From assembly GCA_003023665.1 (NCBI GenBank), contig PXYR01000002.1, positions 1 to 40,234 on the forward strand: a stretch of 40,234 nt of DNA, given 5' to 3'. The position numbers were made by a program, and so were the translations under genes. This document shows, piece after piece, positions 1-7,886 of the stretch. The notes under the pieces were generated by a model. It was given only the letters and a program-made list of their open reading frames with translations. It made no database searches and was not told the origin of the DNA. The DNA is from Bacteroidota bacterium (GTDB lineage: Bacteria > Bacteroidota > Bacteroidia > Flavobacteriales > Schleiferiaceae). Within the stretch, counting starts at the first letter, position 1, and the number at the start of each line of letters is the position of its first letter.

Positions 1-804
1 GCCCGTAAACGAACTTTCATTTACAATGGATACGCCTTCAACCACAATGCCGTCTACCGGAATGCGTTCGCCAGGTTTAACCAAAACAATTTCATCTATC
101 TCAAGGTCGGCAACGTCAACCGTGTAAGCTGAACCGTCAACCATTCTTGTGGCTTGTTTAGGTTGCAAATCAAAAAGACTCTCTACGGCTTTGGCGTTCT
201 GTAATTTGCCCCTTTGCTCAAAATATTTACCGATTAGAATAAAAGCGATAATTAGACCTGCGCTTTCAAAATAGATTTCATGTTGTCCAAGAATCACGTT
301 ATATACGGAATAGCTATAGGCGGCAATACTTCCCAAGCTGATCAGAGTATCCATATTAAAACGTCCTATTTTAATCAGTGAAAATGCTTTTCTATGGATA
401 TTCCGTCCAAAATACCCGCTTAAAATGAGGGCTAGAACACCTTGGATGAGCAGATAGGGAAATGCTGTTTTGTGCGTCATTCCCAAATAAAGCAAGGGCA
501 GCGCAAAAAGAGGTGTAAAAAGAAGTTCAGTACGTTGACTTTTTAAAGCTTTTCGTTCGCGAGTAAATCGGTCTTCAATGGTTTCTTTTTCGGGTTTAAG
601 CGTATAGCCTGCTTGCGCTAATTTATCTACTAAAAGTTGAAGGTTGAACACATCTTGATCAATAGTGCCCTTGAAGGTTTGACTCGCGTAGCGAATGACA
701 ACCTCATCAAGCCCAGGACTGCCCTGAGCAATAGATGCCGCACTCTGTGCGCATCCAGAACAGGTCATCCCATTTATTGTCCAATTCACCTTCACTTTTG
801 CCAT
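1..804 (-). CDS. copper-type P1B cation ATPase, N-terminal part (cut by window edge)
   Basis: This gene is absent from the ORF track because it runs off the window; 268 codons are visible. Residues 1-70 form a heavy-metal-associated domain with the motif GMTCSGC, whose two cysteines bind Cu(I) or a similar soft metal. Several hydrophobic segments follow (for example LFALPLLYLGM and LIIAFILIG), then the start of the actuator domain with PVDGIVVEG. The sequence stops after NESSFTG, so the E of the TGE dephosphorylation motif, the CPx channel motif and the DKTG phosphorylation site lie outside the window. Family knowledge says such ATPases export copper from the cytoplasm; the exact metal cannot be decided here because the metal-site helices are missing. 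The ATG at 804 follows a TACCTTTG promoter box by only 4 bases. The gene is divergent from the M3 peptidase. Confidence 0.93.
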   Translation of the reverse strand, partial: MAKVKVNWTINGMTCSGCAQSAASIAQGSPGLDEVVIRYASQTFKGTIDQDVFNLQLLVDKLAQAGYTLKPEKETIEDRFTRERKALKSQRTELLFTPLFALPLLYLGMTHKTAFPYLLIQGVLALILSGYFGRNIHRKAFSLIKIGRFNMDTLISLGSIAAYSYSVYNVILGQHEIYFESAGLIIAFILIGKYFEQRGKLQNAKAVESLFDLQPKQATRMVDGSAYTVDVADLEIDEIVLVKPGERIPVDGIVVEGVSIVNESSFTG

Positions 805-808
805 AAAT

Positions 809-816
809 CAAAGGTA
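809..816 (-). promoter_or_regulatory. candidate Bacteroidota -7 promoter box for the P-type ATPase
   Basis: The minus strand reads TACCTTTG, a full match to the Bacteroidota -7 consensus TAnnTTTG. No TTTG is seen at the usual -33 distance. The box lies 4 bases before the ATG, so transcription would begin at or next to the start codon. Confidence 0.5.
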
Positions 817-861
817 GTAAATGTTTGTCCTGCGTATCTTCGTATAAATTATTCTGTACGA

Positions 862-2889
862 ATGAATCCATTGATAGAGTTTGGGAAAACCCCATTTGAA
901 AGTTTAGATTTTAACAAGATTGAACCAGAGCATTTTATGCCTGCGGCGTTGCATTGGATGGATGTTAGCAGAAAGAGAATTGATGCAATTTGTTCAAACA
1001 GTGAATTACCGTCGTTTAAAAACACCGTGGTAGAATTAGAGTTTTCAACGAAAGAGTTGAATATCGTGAGCGGATGTTTTTTCAATTTGAATAGCGCGGA
1101 AACCAATGAATATATCCAAAAGATAGCGCGTGAGTTAAGTCCAAAGCTATCCTTGTTTCATAATGAAACACTTTTGAATCAAAAGCTATTCGAACGCATA
1201 AAAGAAGTTTGGCAAAAAAGACAGGATTTTGTGCTGAGCACTGAGGACCATAGATTGTTGAAAGAAACCTATGAGGGATTTGTAAGGAATGGTGCTCTTC
1301 TACAAGGCGAACAGAGGGAGCAATTGAAGGCATACAGCGAAAAATTGAGTAAACTTTCTCTTTCCTTCGGCGAGAATGTACTCAAAGAAACTCAAAATTT
1401 TGAGTACCATACTACCCATGTAGAAGAATTAGATGGCCTTCCAGAAGGCACTGTTGAAGCTGCAAAATCTTTAGCCAAAGAGCGCAACAAAGAGGGATAT
1501 GTTTTTGGTTTGGACATGCCCACTTATATGAGTATTATGAAATATTCGAATTCTTCTAGTTTTCGCGAATATTTTTATCGTGCCTATAGCACAAGGGCCG
1601 CAAAGGGCAATGCTTTCAATAATGAGGAGAATATTAAAGAGCTTGTAAATACACGTCTTAATAAGGCACAGCTTCTTGGGTTTAGTTCTCACGCAGAATT
1701 AACGCTGCAAAAGAGAATGGCTAAGACCCCTGAAACCGTAATATCGTTTTTGAACGACCTGAAAGAACTTGCAAAACCTGCAGCAGTAAAAGACCTAAAG
1801 GAAGTTCAAAACTTTGCGGCAGAACATGGTCATCAAGGTGATGTAATGGCTTGGGATTTTAGCTATTGGTCAGAGAAGTTAAAGAAAGCAAAACTTGAAT
1901 TAGATGATACCCTCTTGAAGCCCTATTTCATGCTTGAAAATGTGCTCGATGGGGTTTTTGAGATCAGTGGGAAACTTTATGGCTTACGTTTTACAAAGAA
2001 TGATGAGATTGCTACGTATCATCCTGAGGTTGATGTGTACGAAGTGTATGACTCGAATGGTAATTTTTTAAGTTTATTGTATACGGACTTTTTCCCAAGA
2101 GAAGGCAAAAGAGCTGGTGCTTGGATGACCAGTTACCGCAGTATGCATGTACTAGATGGTAAAGAGGTAAGACCCCATATAAGTATCGTATGTAATTTCA
2201 CAAAGCCTACGGTAGATAAACCTTCATTGCTCACTTTTAACGAAGTGACTACGCTGTTTCACGAGTTTGGACATGCTCTCCATGGTATGATGGCTCGTGG
2301 GACTTATCCATCGTTAACAGGTACTAATGTGTATTGGGATTTTGTAGAACTACCTTCTCAAATTTTAGAGAATTGGTGTTACGAACCTGAGGCTCTAGAG
2401 CTTTTTGCCAAACATTATGAAACAGGCGAAATTTTACCTAAAATATATGTAGACAGAATAGTTGAAAGTCAACAGTTTATGGAAGGTTATATGACGCTTC
2501 GCCAATTGAATTTTGGTTATTTGGACATGGCTTATCACAATTTAAAGAGACCTTTGAAAAGTTCAATTACAGAATTCGAAAGGGCTGCTACCGCTGAGAC
2601 GCAATTGTTTTTACCTGTTGAAGGCTCCATATCGTCTACAGCATTCAGTCATATTTTCCAAGGAGGCTATAGTGCAGGATATTACAGTTACAAATGGGCG
2701 GAGGTTCTAGATGCAGATGCGTTCGAGCTTTTCAAGGAGAAAGGGATTTTCAATAAAGATGTCGCTTCACGTTTTGGTGAGATTTTGTCCCGTGGAGGAA
2801 CAGAGGCTCCTGACGAACTCTATCAGAAATTTAGGAATCGAAACCCAAGAGTAGAAGCGTTATTAAGGCGAGCTGGAATTGCCAGTTAG
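862..2889 (+). CDS. M3 family zinc oligopeptidase (Dcp/PrlC type)
   Basis: A 675-residue zinc metallopeptidase of the thimet/oligopeptidase A/dipeptidyl carboxypeptidase family, about the usual length of 680. The zinc motif HEFGH sits in FHEFGHALHGMM, and the third ligand region follows in DFVELPSQILENW. The C-terminal half also has the conserved FQGGYSAGYYSYKWAEVL block near the substrate-binding tyrosines. The family degrades short peptides, including released signal peptides, in the cytoplasm or periplasm; no signal peptide is seen, so cytoplasmic is likely. The ORF track starts at 637, but that extension overlaps the divergent ATPase in antisense and lacks family similarity. The ATG at 862 (MNPLIEFGKTPFESLDF) is the natural start. 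A TTTG at 824-827 could be a -33 element, but the -7 match is poor. Whether it is Dcp or PrlC is left open. Confidence 0.95.
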   Translation: MNPLIEFGKTPFESLDFNKIEPEHFMPAALHWMDVSRKRIDAICSNSELPSFKNTVVELEFSTKELNIVSGCFFNLNSAETNEYIQKIARELSPKLSLFHNETLLNQKLFERIKEVWQKRQDFVLSTEDHRLLKETYEGFVRNGALLQGEQREQLKAYSEKLSKLSLSFGENVLKETQNFEYHTTHVEELDGLPEGTVEAAKSLAKERNKEGYVFGLDMPTYMSIMKYSNSSSFREYFYRAYSTRAAKGNAFNNEENIKELVNTRLNKAQLLGFSSHAELTLQKRMAKTPETVISFLNDLKELAKPAAVKDLKEVQNFAAEHGHQGDVMAWDFSYWSEKLKKAKLELDDTLLKPYFMLENVLDGVFEISGKLYGLRFTKNDEIATYHPEVDVYEVYDSNGNFLSLLYTDFFPREGKRAGAWMTSYRSMHVLDGKEVRPHISIVCNFTKPTVDKPSLLTFNEVTTLFHEFGHALHGMMARGTYPSLTGTNVYWDFVELPSQILENWCYEPEALELFAKHYETGEILPKIYVDRIVESQQFMEGYMTLRQLNFGYLDMAYHNLKRPLKSSITEFERAATAETQLFLPVEGSISSTAFSHIFQGGYSAGYYSYKWAEVLDADAFELFKEKGIFNKDVASRFGEILSRGGTEAPDELYQKFRNRNPRVEALLRRAGIAS

Positions 2890-4232
2890 CTCATTTTTAG
2901 AGTTTTATGACGAAACCGCCTGTACAAAGCGATTGAAGCTACAGTCAAACCAACAGTAAGCCCTACCCATACACCTATTGGACCCAATTCTAGAGTCACT
3001 CCTAGATAATAGCAGATCGGTAATGCGATTATCCAATAGGCTACAAAACATATAATTGTCGGGATATTTACATCTTTAATCCCTCTGAGCGCTCCTAAGG
3101 CTGTTGCTTGTATTCCATCTGGAAGTTGAAAGATTCCTGCAGCTACCATTAAAACAGTGGTATACTCTAGTACCTCAGAATCCATACTATAAAATTCAGG
3201 AAGGAAATTGCGAAGTACAATTAGAATAGTCATTGTAATGAGCATGAAAAAGAAAGTCAAATGAAAGAGGCTTTGTCCGGCTAATCTGAGCAATGGATAA
3301 TCTTTACGACCTAATTGGTTTCCTATTCTTATTGCAGCAGCAGCGCCTAATCCGCTAACCATCATATAGCTTACAGATGCAATATTTAATGCTATTTGAT
3401 GTGCAGCTTGTTGAACGGGGCCAATCATTCCTACTATCACTCCGCTCATTCCGAAAGCGCCTGCTTCAAAAACGTATTGCAGACCACTTGGAACGCCAAT
3501 GTTCAATATTTCCTTTATGGTTAGACCATTAATCTTTGAATTGCGCCAATGGGACCAATACAATGCGAATTTCTCTTTCTTTCTTATGTAGATCGCCATG
3601 CCTCCAAGCATAATGAATCGGGTAATTAATGTACTCACACCCGCGCCAATTAACCCGAGTTCAGGGAATGGCCCCCAGCCGGTAATCAATGGGTAATTCA
3701 AAATTACGTTCAAAAGGTTTGCAGCTAGACTTACTCGCATGGCGGCTTTTGTATCACTCAAACCTTCCGCAAATTGTTTAAATGCAAAAAAACTCATCAT
3801 CGGTAGAATAGAGAATCCTACGATATAAATATAAGGTAGTGCCGCTTCAACCACCCTTTCATCTTGGCCCAGCAAATAAGCACCTTGGGCAAAAATCATG
3901 ACTAATCCAAAAATCATCAATCCCATAATGCTGTTCAGAAGCAGTCCGTTTTTGAAATACTTGGTGGCTGCAGCGGGGTCATTTTCACCATCTGCTCCAG
4001 CAACAAGTGGTGTTAGACCATATGCAACACCTATAGCAAACACAATGGGAATTATAAGTATGGACGCTGCAAGACTTATGGCAGCTAGTGGGATAGTACC
4101 CAAAAACTTACCTACCATAATAGAATCAGCTACGCTTACCAGAATTTGACCTAATTGACCAATAATTACTGGATACGCTAGATTAAGACTGATTTTATAC
4201 TGTTCACTGTATGTACTCCAGCGGAAGAACAT
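2886..4232 (-). CDS. MATE family multidrug/cation efflux transporter
   Basis: A 448-residue integral membrane protein with about 12 hydrophobic segments, the normal size for MATE transporters. The N-terminal half has the family pattern (NLAYPVIIGQLGQILVSVAD and MVGKFLG, Pfam MatE), repeated in diverged form in the second half (GVPSGLQYVFEAGAFGMSG). MATE proteins export drugs, dyes or metabolites in exchange for Na+ or H+; the substrate cannot be told from sequence. It is translationally coupled to the small upstream gene through a TAATG overlap of one base, and its stop codon overlaps the stop of the convergent M3 peptidase by four bases. No terminator is visible between these convergent genes. 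Confidence 0.96.
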   Translation of the reverse strand: MFFRWSTYSEQYKISLNLAYPVIIGQLGQILVSVADSIMVGKFLGTIPLAAISLAASILIIPIVFAIGVAYGLTPLVAGADGENDPAAATKYFKNGLLLNSIMGLMIFGLVMIFAQGAYLLGQDERVVEAALPYIYIVGFSILPMMSFFAFKQFAEGLSDTKAAMRVSLAANLLNVILNYPLITGWGPFPELGLIGAGVSTLITRFIMLGGMAIYIRKKEKFALYWSHWRNSKINGLTIKEILNIGVPSGLQYVFEAGAFGMSGVIVGMIGPVQQAAHQIALNIASVSYMMVSGLGAAAAIRIGNQLGRKDYPLLRLAGQSLFHLTFFFMLITMTILIVLRNFLPEFYSMDSEVLEYTTVLMVAAGIFQLPDGIQATALGALRGIKDVNIPTIICFVAYWIIALPICYYLGVTLELGPIGVWVGLTVGLTVASIALYRRFRHKTLKMS

Positions 4233-4459
4233 TAAAGATTATAGCGGTCTACTTCGCGTTGGTAGAAGTTTTCAGCCTCTGTAATTAGGCTCTCTAATGT
4301 TTTAGTGAGATCCCCTTCACTCTCATCGCTAATATCATCCAGCCATTTTACTTCGTCATTTTCTAAATTGAGAATAAACGCGGGGAATTCAGTATGCACG
4401 ATGAAGATCGCATCAGGACTATCTGTATTATCTGCCACTAAGAATTTTGGAAAACTCAT
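4232..4459 (-). CDS. small acidic conserved hypothetical protein (75 aa)
   Basis: A 75-residue soluble acidic protein with the N-terminal motif MSFPKFLVADNTDSPDAIFIVHTEFPAFI and a C-terminal helix rich in E and D ending in FYQREVDRYNL. It has no membrane segment, signal peptide or cysteine. I recognise the pattern (short protein, VADN, HTEFP, W-rich acidic middle) as a conserved small family of Bacteroidota, but no function is known to me. It has its own TACTTTTG promoter box and overlaps the MATE start by one base, so the two are surely co-translated. It could serve the transporter or merely share its promoter. Confidence 0.85.
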   Translation of the reverse strand: MSFPKFLVADNTDSPDAIFIVHTEFPAFILNLENDEVKWLDDISDESEGDLTKTLESLITEAENFYQREVDRYNL

Positions 4460-4476
4460 TTGCTTATGATTTTGCG

Positions 4477-4484
4477 CAAAAGTA
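4477..4484 (-). promoter_or_regulatory. candidate -7 promoter box for the 75-aa gene and MATE
   Basis: The minus strand reads TACTTTTG, a full TAnnTTTG match, 17 bases before the ATG at 4459 and just after the stop of the upstream sigma-54 activator gene. It overlaps a perfect 12-base palindrome, TTTTGCGCAAAA (4470-4481). No clear -33 TTTG is present. Confidence 0.45.
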
Positions 4485-4487
4485 CGC

Positions 4488-5651
4488 TTATTTCCTTGCG
4501 AACTTGTCTACGCAAGATTTACTTATTGGATTTCCGCTCAAAATATGCAAGCGTTCCATTACATTCCGAAATTCGCGGATATTTCCCGTCCAATCGTAAT
4601 CTTGTAATACACTTATCGCATCGTTATCAATTCCTTTTGGACTTACGCCATATTCTTCAGCGATTGATTTTAAGAAGTGGTCTGCGAGCAATGGAACATC
4701 ACCTCTGCGCTCATTTAAACCTGGGACTTTCATAATAATGACGCCTAGACGGTGGAAGAGGTCTTCTCTAAATTTACCTTCTTCAATCATCTTTCTAAGG
4801 TTTTTATTGGTTGCAGCCAAAACACGTACATCAACCTTAATACTCTTGTCACCTCCAACCGGTGTGATTTTGTGTTCTTGCAAGGCACGGAGTACTTTTG
4901 CTTGTGCTCCAAGGCTCATATCACCTATTTCGTCAAGGAATAAAGTTCCTCCATGGGCCAATTCAAATTTCCCTTTGCGGTCTTTCTGGGCGCCTGTGAA
5001 TGCACCTTTTTTATGTCCAAAAAGTTCGCTTTCAATTAATTCTGCAGGTATTGCTGCACAATTAACTTCAATCATAGGGTTCTTTCTTCTTTCGCTTTGC
5101 TCATGAATCTGGTGCGCCACTAATTCTTTACCAGAGCCATTGGGTCCAGTAATAAGGACACGTGCTTCAGAAGGAGCAACCTTGGAAATAATATCTCTAA
5201 GCTCATTCATTCCATCACTTTCCCCAATCATCTTGTACTTTTTGCTCACGCGCTTTTTGAGCGTTTTCACTTCCGTTACCAATTCTTTTTGAGTCAACGC
5301 ATTACGCACTGTACTCAATAATCGATTGAGATCTGGAGGTTTTGGTAGATAATCGTAAGCACCTTTTTTTAAACAATCCACGGCTGTGTTGATATCGCCG
5401 TGACCAGATATCATAATTACAGGAACATCTGCATTGATAGACATCATGTGTTCAAGAACTTCAACACCGTCTTTATGCGGCATTTTTATGTCACAGAAAA
5501 CTAGATCCCAATTCCCTTCACCGAATAATTCAACAGCTGATTTACCGTCTTCCGCTTCGTGGATATCATTATTAGGATCTTCTTCAAGCAAGATCTTTTT
5601 GAGGACTCGACGAATAGCAACTTCATCTTCTATTAGTAATATTCTGCTCAT
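4488..5651 (-). CDS. NtrC-type sigma-54 response regulator lacking a C-terminal HTH
   Basis: A 387-residue two-domain regulator. Residues 1-120 are a receiver domain with acidic pair ED (9-10), phosphoacceptor Asp54 in VFCDIKMPHKDG, and a lysine in YLPKP. Residues about 140-375 are an AAA+ sigma-54 interaction domain with Walker A GPNGSGKE, the sigma-54 contact loop GAFTGA, Walker B GGTLFLDEIGD and the R-finger region FREDLFHRLGV. The protein stops at VDKFARK directly after the AAA+ lid (WTGNIREFRNVMERL), so the usual Fis-type DNA-binding domain (about 45-60 residues) is missing. Only 28 bases separate its stop from the next gene, so no frameshifted remnant exists. It is last in a cluster with natAB-like genes and mscS, 10 bases after mscS. 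No partner histidine kinase is in the window. Confidence 0.95.
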   Translation of the reverse strand: MSRILLIEDEVAIRRVLKKILLEEDPNNDIHEAEDGKSAVELFGEGNWDLVFCDIKMPHKDGVEVLEHMMSINADVPVIMISGHGDINTAVDCLKKGAYDYLPKPPDLNRLLSTVRNALTQKELVTEVKTLKKRVSKKYKMIGESDGMNELRDIISKVAPSEARVLITGPNGSGKELVAHQIHEQSERRKNPMIEVNCAAIPAELIESELFGHKKGAFTGAQKDRKGKFELAHGGTLFLDEIGDMSLGAQAKVLRALQEHKITPVGGDKSIKVDVRVLAATNKNLRKMIEEGKFREDLFHRLGVIIMKVPGLNERRGDVPLLADHFLKSIAEEYGVSPKGIDNDAISVLQDYDWTGNIREFRNVMERLHILSGNPISKSCVDKFARK

Positions 5652-5661
5652 ACTTTATACG

Positions 5662-6594
5662 TTATACAGCACCGTTCTCTTCGTCAGTATTAGGGTGAAT
5701 TTCTCCGGCTCCCACAATTCCGTCGCCAAATTGGGTAATTCTGTCTGGTCCGCGCCAAACTGTACGCTGAGGAAAAGGAATGATAATTTTGTTCGCTCTA
5801 AATTGTTGGTCAATTTCAAATCTTAAATCGCTTTTTATTTTTTCTACAAAAAACAAATCGCGGGTATAGAAATTAAGCTCGAATACAAGGGCACTATCAC
5901 CAAAGTCTTTCAATAATACTAGCGGTTTCTCTTTATCATCAGCTTTGGGGTGCTCTAAAGCAATTTTATAAAGGATGTCTGAAACTTGTGCAGTATCGCT
6001 CCCGAAAGCGACACTTACATTAACGGCAAAACGAGTTGTTTCTTCGCTATGCGTTAAATTAATGACTGTTTCATTAGTCAATTTGGAATTGGGTACAATG
6101 ATTAGAATATCATCCCTTGTTCTGACTGTGGTAGTTCTGAGACCAACTGCTTCTACTTTCCCAATTTGGTTTTCTAATTGAATAATGTCACCTACACTTA
6201 AGGTGCGCTCCATGAGTATGATTACTCCTGCGCTCAAGTCTTTGAATGCATCCTGAAGACCAAGGCCTAAACCCACAAAGAGCGCGGTTGACGCAGCTAA
6301 AAGGGCAGTAACCTTAACGCCAATTGTTTCTAAGGCAATAACAATTACTACGGTATAGATGATGTATTTAGAAATCTGCAGAATAGTGTAGCGTCTTCCT
6401 TCATCATATTGCTCTCCCGCTTTGCTTCGCAAGAAGATTTTTTTCAATAGCCAGAATCCATAGCGTGCGCTTGCAAAAAGCAGCAATACTTGTAAAAGGC
6501 CTTTAACAGAAAGCCTGAAAAAGTCGGTAGACCAAATTCCAAAACTTAAGAATTCTTTAATCCACTCTTGGATATTATTTAATACTTCAACCAT
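5662..6594 (-). CDS. small-conductance mechanosensitive channel (MscS family)
   Basis: A 310-residue membrane protein. Three or so hydrophobic segments lie in residues 1-115, ending in the glycine/alanine-rich pore helix (TALFVGLGLGLQDAFKDLSAG). The beta domain follows with the MscS signature DIIQLENQIGKVEAVGLRTTTVRT and IIVPNSKL, then an alpha/beta C-terminal domain. The family opens under membrane tension to release solutes during osmotic downshock. The length is close to E. coli MscS (286). Its start overlaps the 3' end of the ABC permease by 16 bases, showing tight coupling with the upstream transporter genes. Confidence 0.95.
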   Translation of the reverse strand: MVEVLNNIQEWIKEFLSFGIWSTDFFRLSVKGLLQVLLLFASARYGFWLLKKIFLRSKAGEQYDEGRRYTILQISKYIIYTVVIVIALETIGVKVTALLAASTALFVGLGLGLQDAFKDLSAGVIILMERTLSVGDIIQLENQIGKVEAVGLRTTTVRTRDDILIIVPNSKLTNETVINLTHSEETTRFAVNVSVAFGSDTAQVSDILYKIALEHPKADDKEKPLVLLKDFGDSALVFELNFYTRDLFFVEKIKSDLRFEIDQQFRANKIIIPFPQRTVWRGPDRITQFGDGIVGAGEIHPNTDEENGAV

Positions 6595-7886
6595 TTATAT
6601 AATTCCTTCCAGGTAACTTTTTTTCCGTACATCAATATACCAACTCGATAGATTTTTCCTGCTAATGCCACCACGCCAAAAAATGTGCCTACTAAAATTA
6701 AAGCACTTAAGCCTATTTGCCATATAGGAACACCAAAAGGTAGGCGAATCATCATACTTATTGGTGAAGTCAAGGGAATCATGCTCATCCAGAACGCTAA
6801 GGGTCCATTAGGATCTTGAATTACATTCATTGCCGTGGTGATTGCAATAATCATTGGAGCGGTAACAGGTAACATAAATTGCTGTGAGTCTGCTTCTTGG
6901 TCAATCGCTGAGCCTAGTGCAGCAAAAAGAGCACTGTATAAGAAGTAGCCTCCAAAGAAATAGAATACAAATCCACTTAAAACCACAGGGAAATTGATGC
7001 TATTGAGCATGGAGAACAAGTTTGTTTGATCCACTGTACTTAAATCCGGTGAACCAGGGCCTGCTGGAACTTGCTGCGCAAAAATCTCGGGATAGATAAA
7101 AGTACTGACCACGGCGTAAATTGTGCCCGACAAGATGACCCAAATAAGAAATTGTACCACGCCAACTAATCCAATTCCAAGAATTTTACCCATCATTAAT
7201 TGTCTTGGTCGCACACTAGAGATAATGACCTCTACAATCCGGCTTGTTTTTTCTTCTATTACACCGCGCATTACTTGAACTGCATAGAAAAATATGAAGA
7301 AGTAAATGAGAATACCAGCAATATAACCAAGTCCCATTTTTAGCGGTGTTGCGCTTGTTTCCTCGTTGCCTTCTTCTCCCATAGTAAAGCTCTTAATAGT
7401 CACTTTAGTCTTGGTTTGAGACACTACCTCAGGGTCTACGCCTTGGCGAATGAGCTTTTGCTGATTTATTTTTTCTTCTAACTGACGCTCAACAAATCGC
7501 TGCAGATCAATTCCTATATCTTCTTTTCCAAAAAGAAGAATATTGTTCTTAATAAAATCCGGGTCCCATCCATTCCCAGAAGGGATATATAATAGGGCAT
7601 CTTTATCCGATTCCCTTAAAAATGTTTTCCCTGTTTCCAAGTCAAATTCATTTGGATTCAAGTACTCCAACGAAAATTGTGAAGTACCTTCTTCGGGAAC
7701 CAAAATAGAGGGTTCATCTAAGACAATTATGCTCTTATCATCCTCTGGCATTGATGCGAGTAATCCAGGAACTATCATTACCGCGGCTAGAAGCAGCGGT
7801 GCTAATAAAGTCATCAATAAGAATGTTTTTTTGCGTACGCGTGTGATGAATTCACGCTGAATAATCAGTAGGATGGGGCTTTTCAT
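6579..7886 (-). CDS. ABC-2 type exporter permease (NatB-like)
   Basis: A 435-residue permease of the ABC-2 family. An N-terminal anchor helix (FLLMTLLAPLLLAAVMIVPGLLA) precedes a large extracytoplasmic domain of about 150 residues, then five or six membrane helices. The motif REFITRVRKKTF at the start and VEEKTSRIVEVIISSVRPRQLMMGKI in the middle are typical of NatB/YhaP proteins, which in Bacillus are linked to Na+ export; the substrate here is uncertain. It overlaps its ATPase partner by four bases (ATGA) and mscS by 16, so all are translated from one mRNA. Confidence 0.93.
   Translation of the reverse strand: MKSPILLIIQREFITRVRKKTFLLMTLLAPLLLAAVMIVPGLLASMPEDDKSIIVLDEPSILVPEEGTSQFSLEYLNPNEFDLETGKTFLRESDKDALLYIPSGNGWDPDFIKNNILLFGKEDIGIDLQRFVERQLEEKINQQKLIRQGVDPEVVSQTKTKVTIKSFTMGEEGNEETSATPLKMGLGYIAGILIYFFIFFYAVQVMRGVIEEKTSRIVEVIISSVRPRQLMMGKILGIGLVGVVQFLIWVILSGTIYAVVSTFIYPEIFAQQVPAGPGSPDLSTVDQTNLFSMLNSINFPVVLSGFVFYFFGGYFLYSALFAALGSAIDQEADSQQFMLPVTAPMIIAITTAMNVIQDPNGPLAFWMSMIPLTSPISMMIRLPFGVPIWQIGLSALILVGTFFGVVALAGKIYRVGILMYGKKVTWKELYKWLKY

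Noticed and set aside
637-861. 75-residue N-terminal extension of the M3 peptidase in the ORF track
   Set aside because: It lies antisense to the start of the P-type ATPase with its GMTCSGC motif and has no family similarity; the ATG at 862 gives the normal M3 start.
4470-4481. TTTTGCGCAAAA palindrome as a terminator of the sigma-54 activator operon
   Set aside because: It has no loop and no T run beyond the repeat; more likely a by-product of the promoter box or a small operator.
4738-5106. Plus-strand ORF of 122 residues under the sigma-54 activator
   Set aside because: Shadow of a conserved AAA+ domain; low-complexity translation with no family features.
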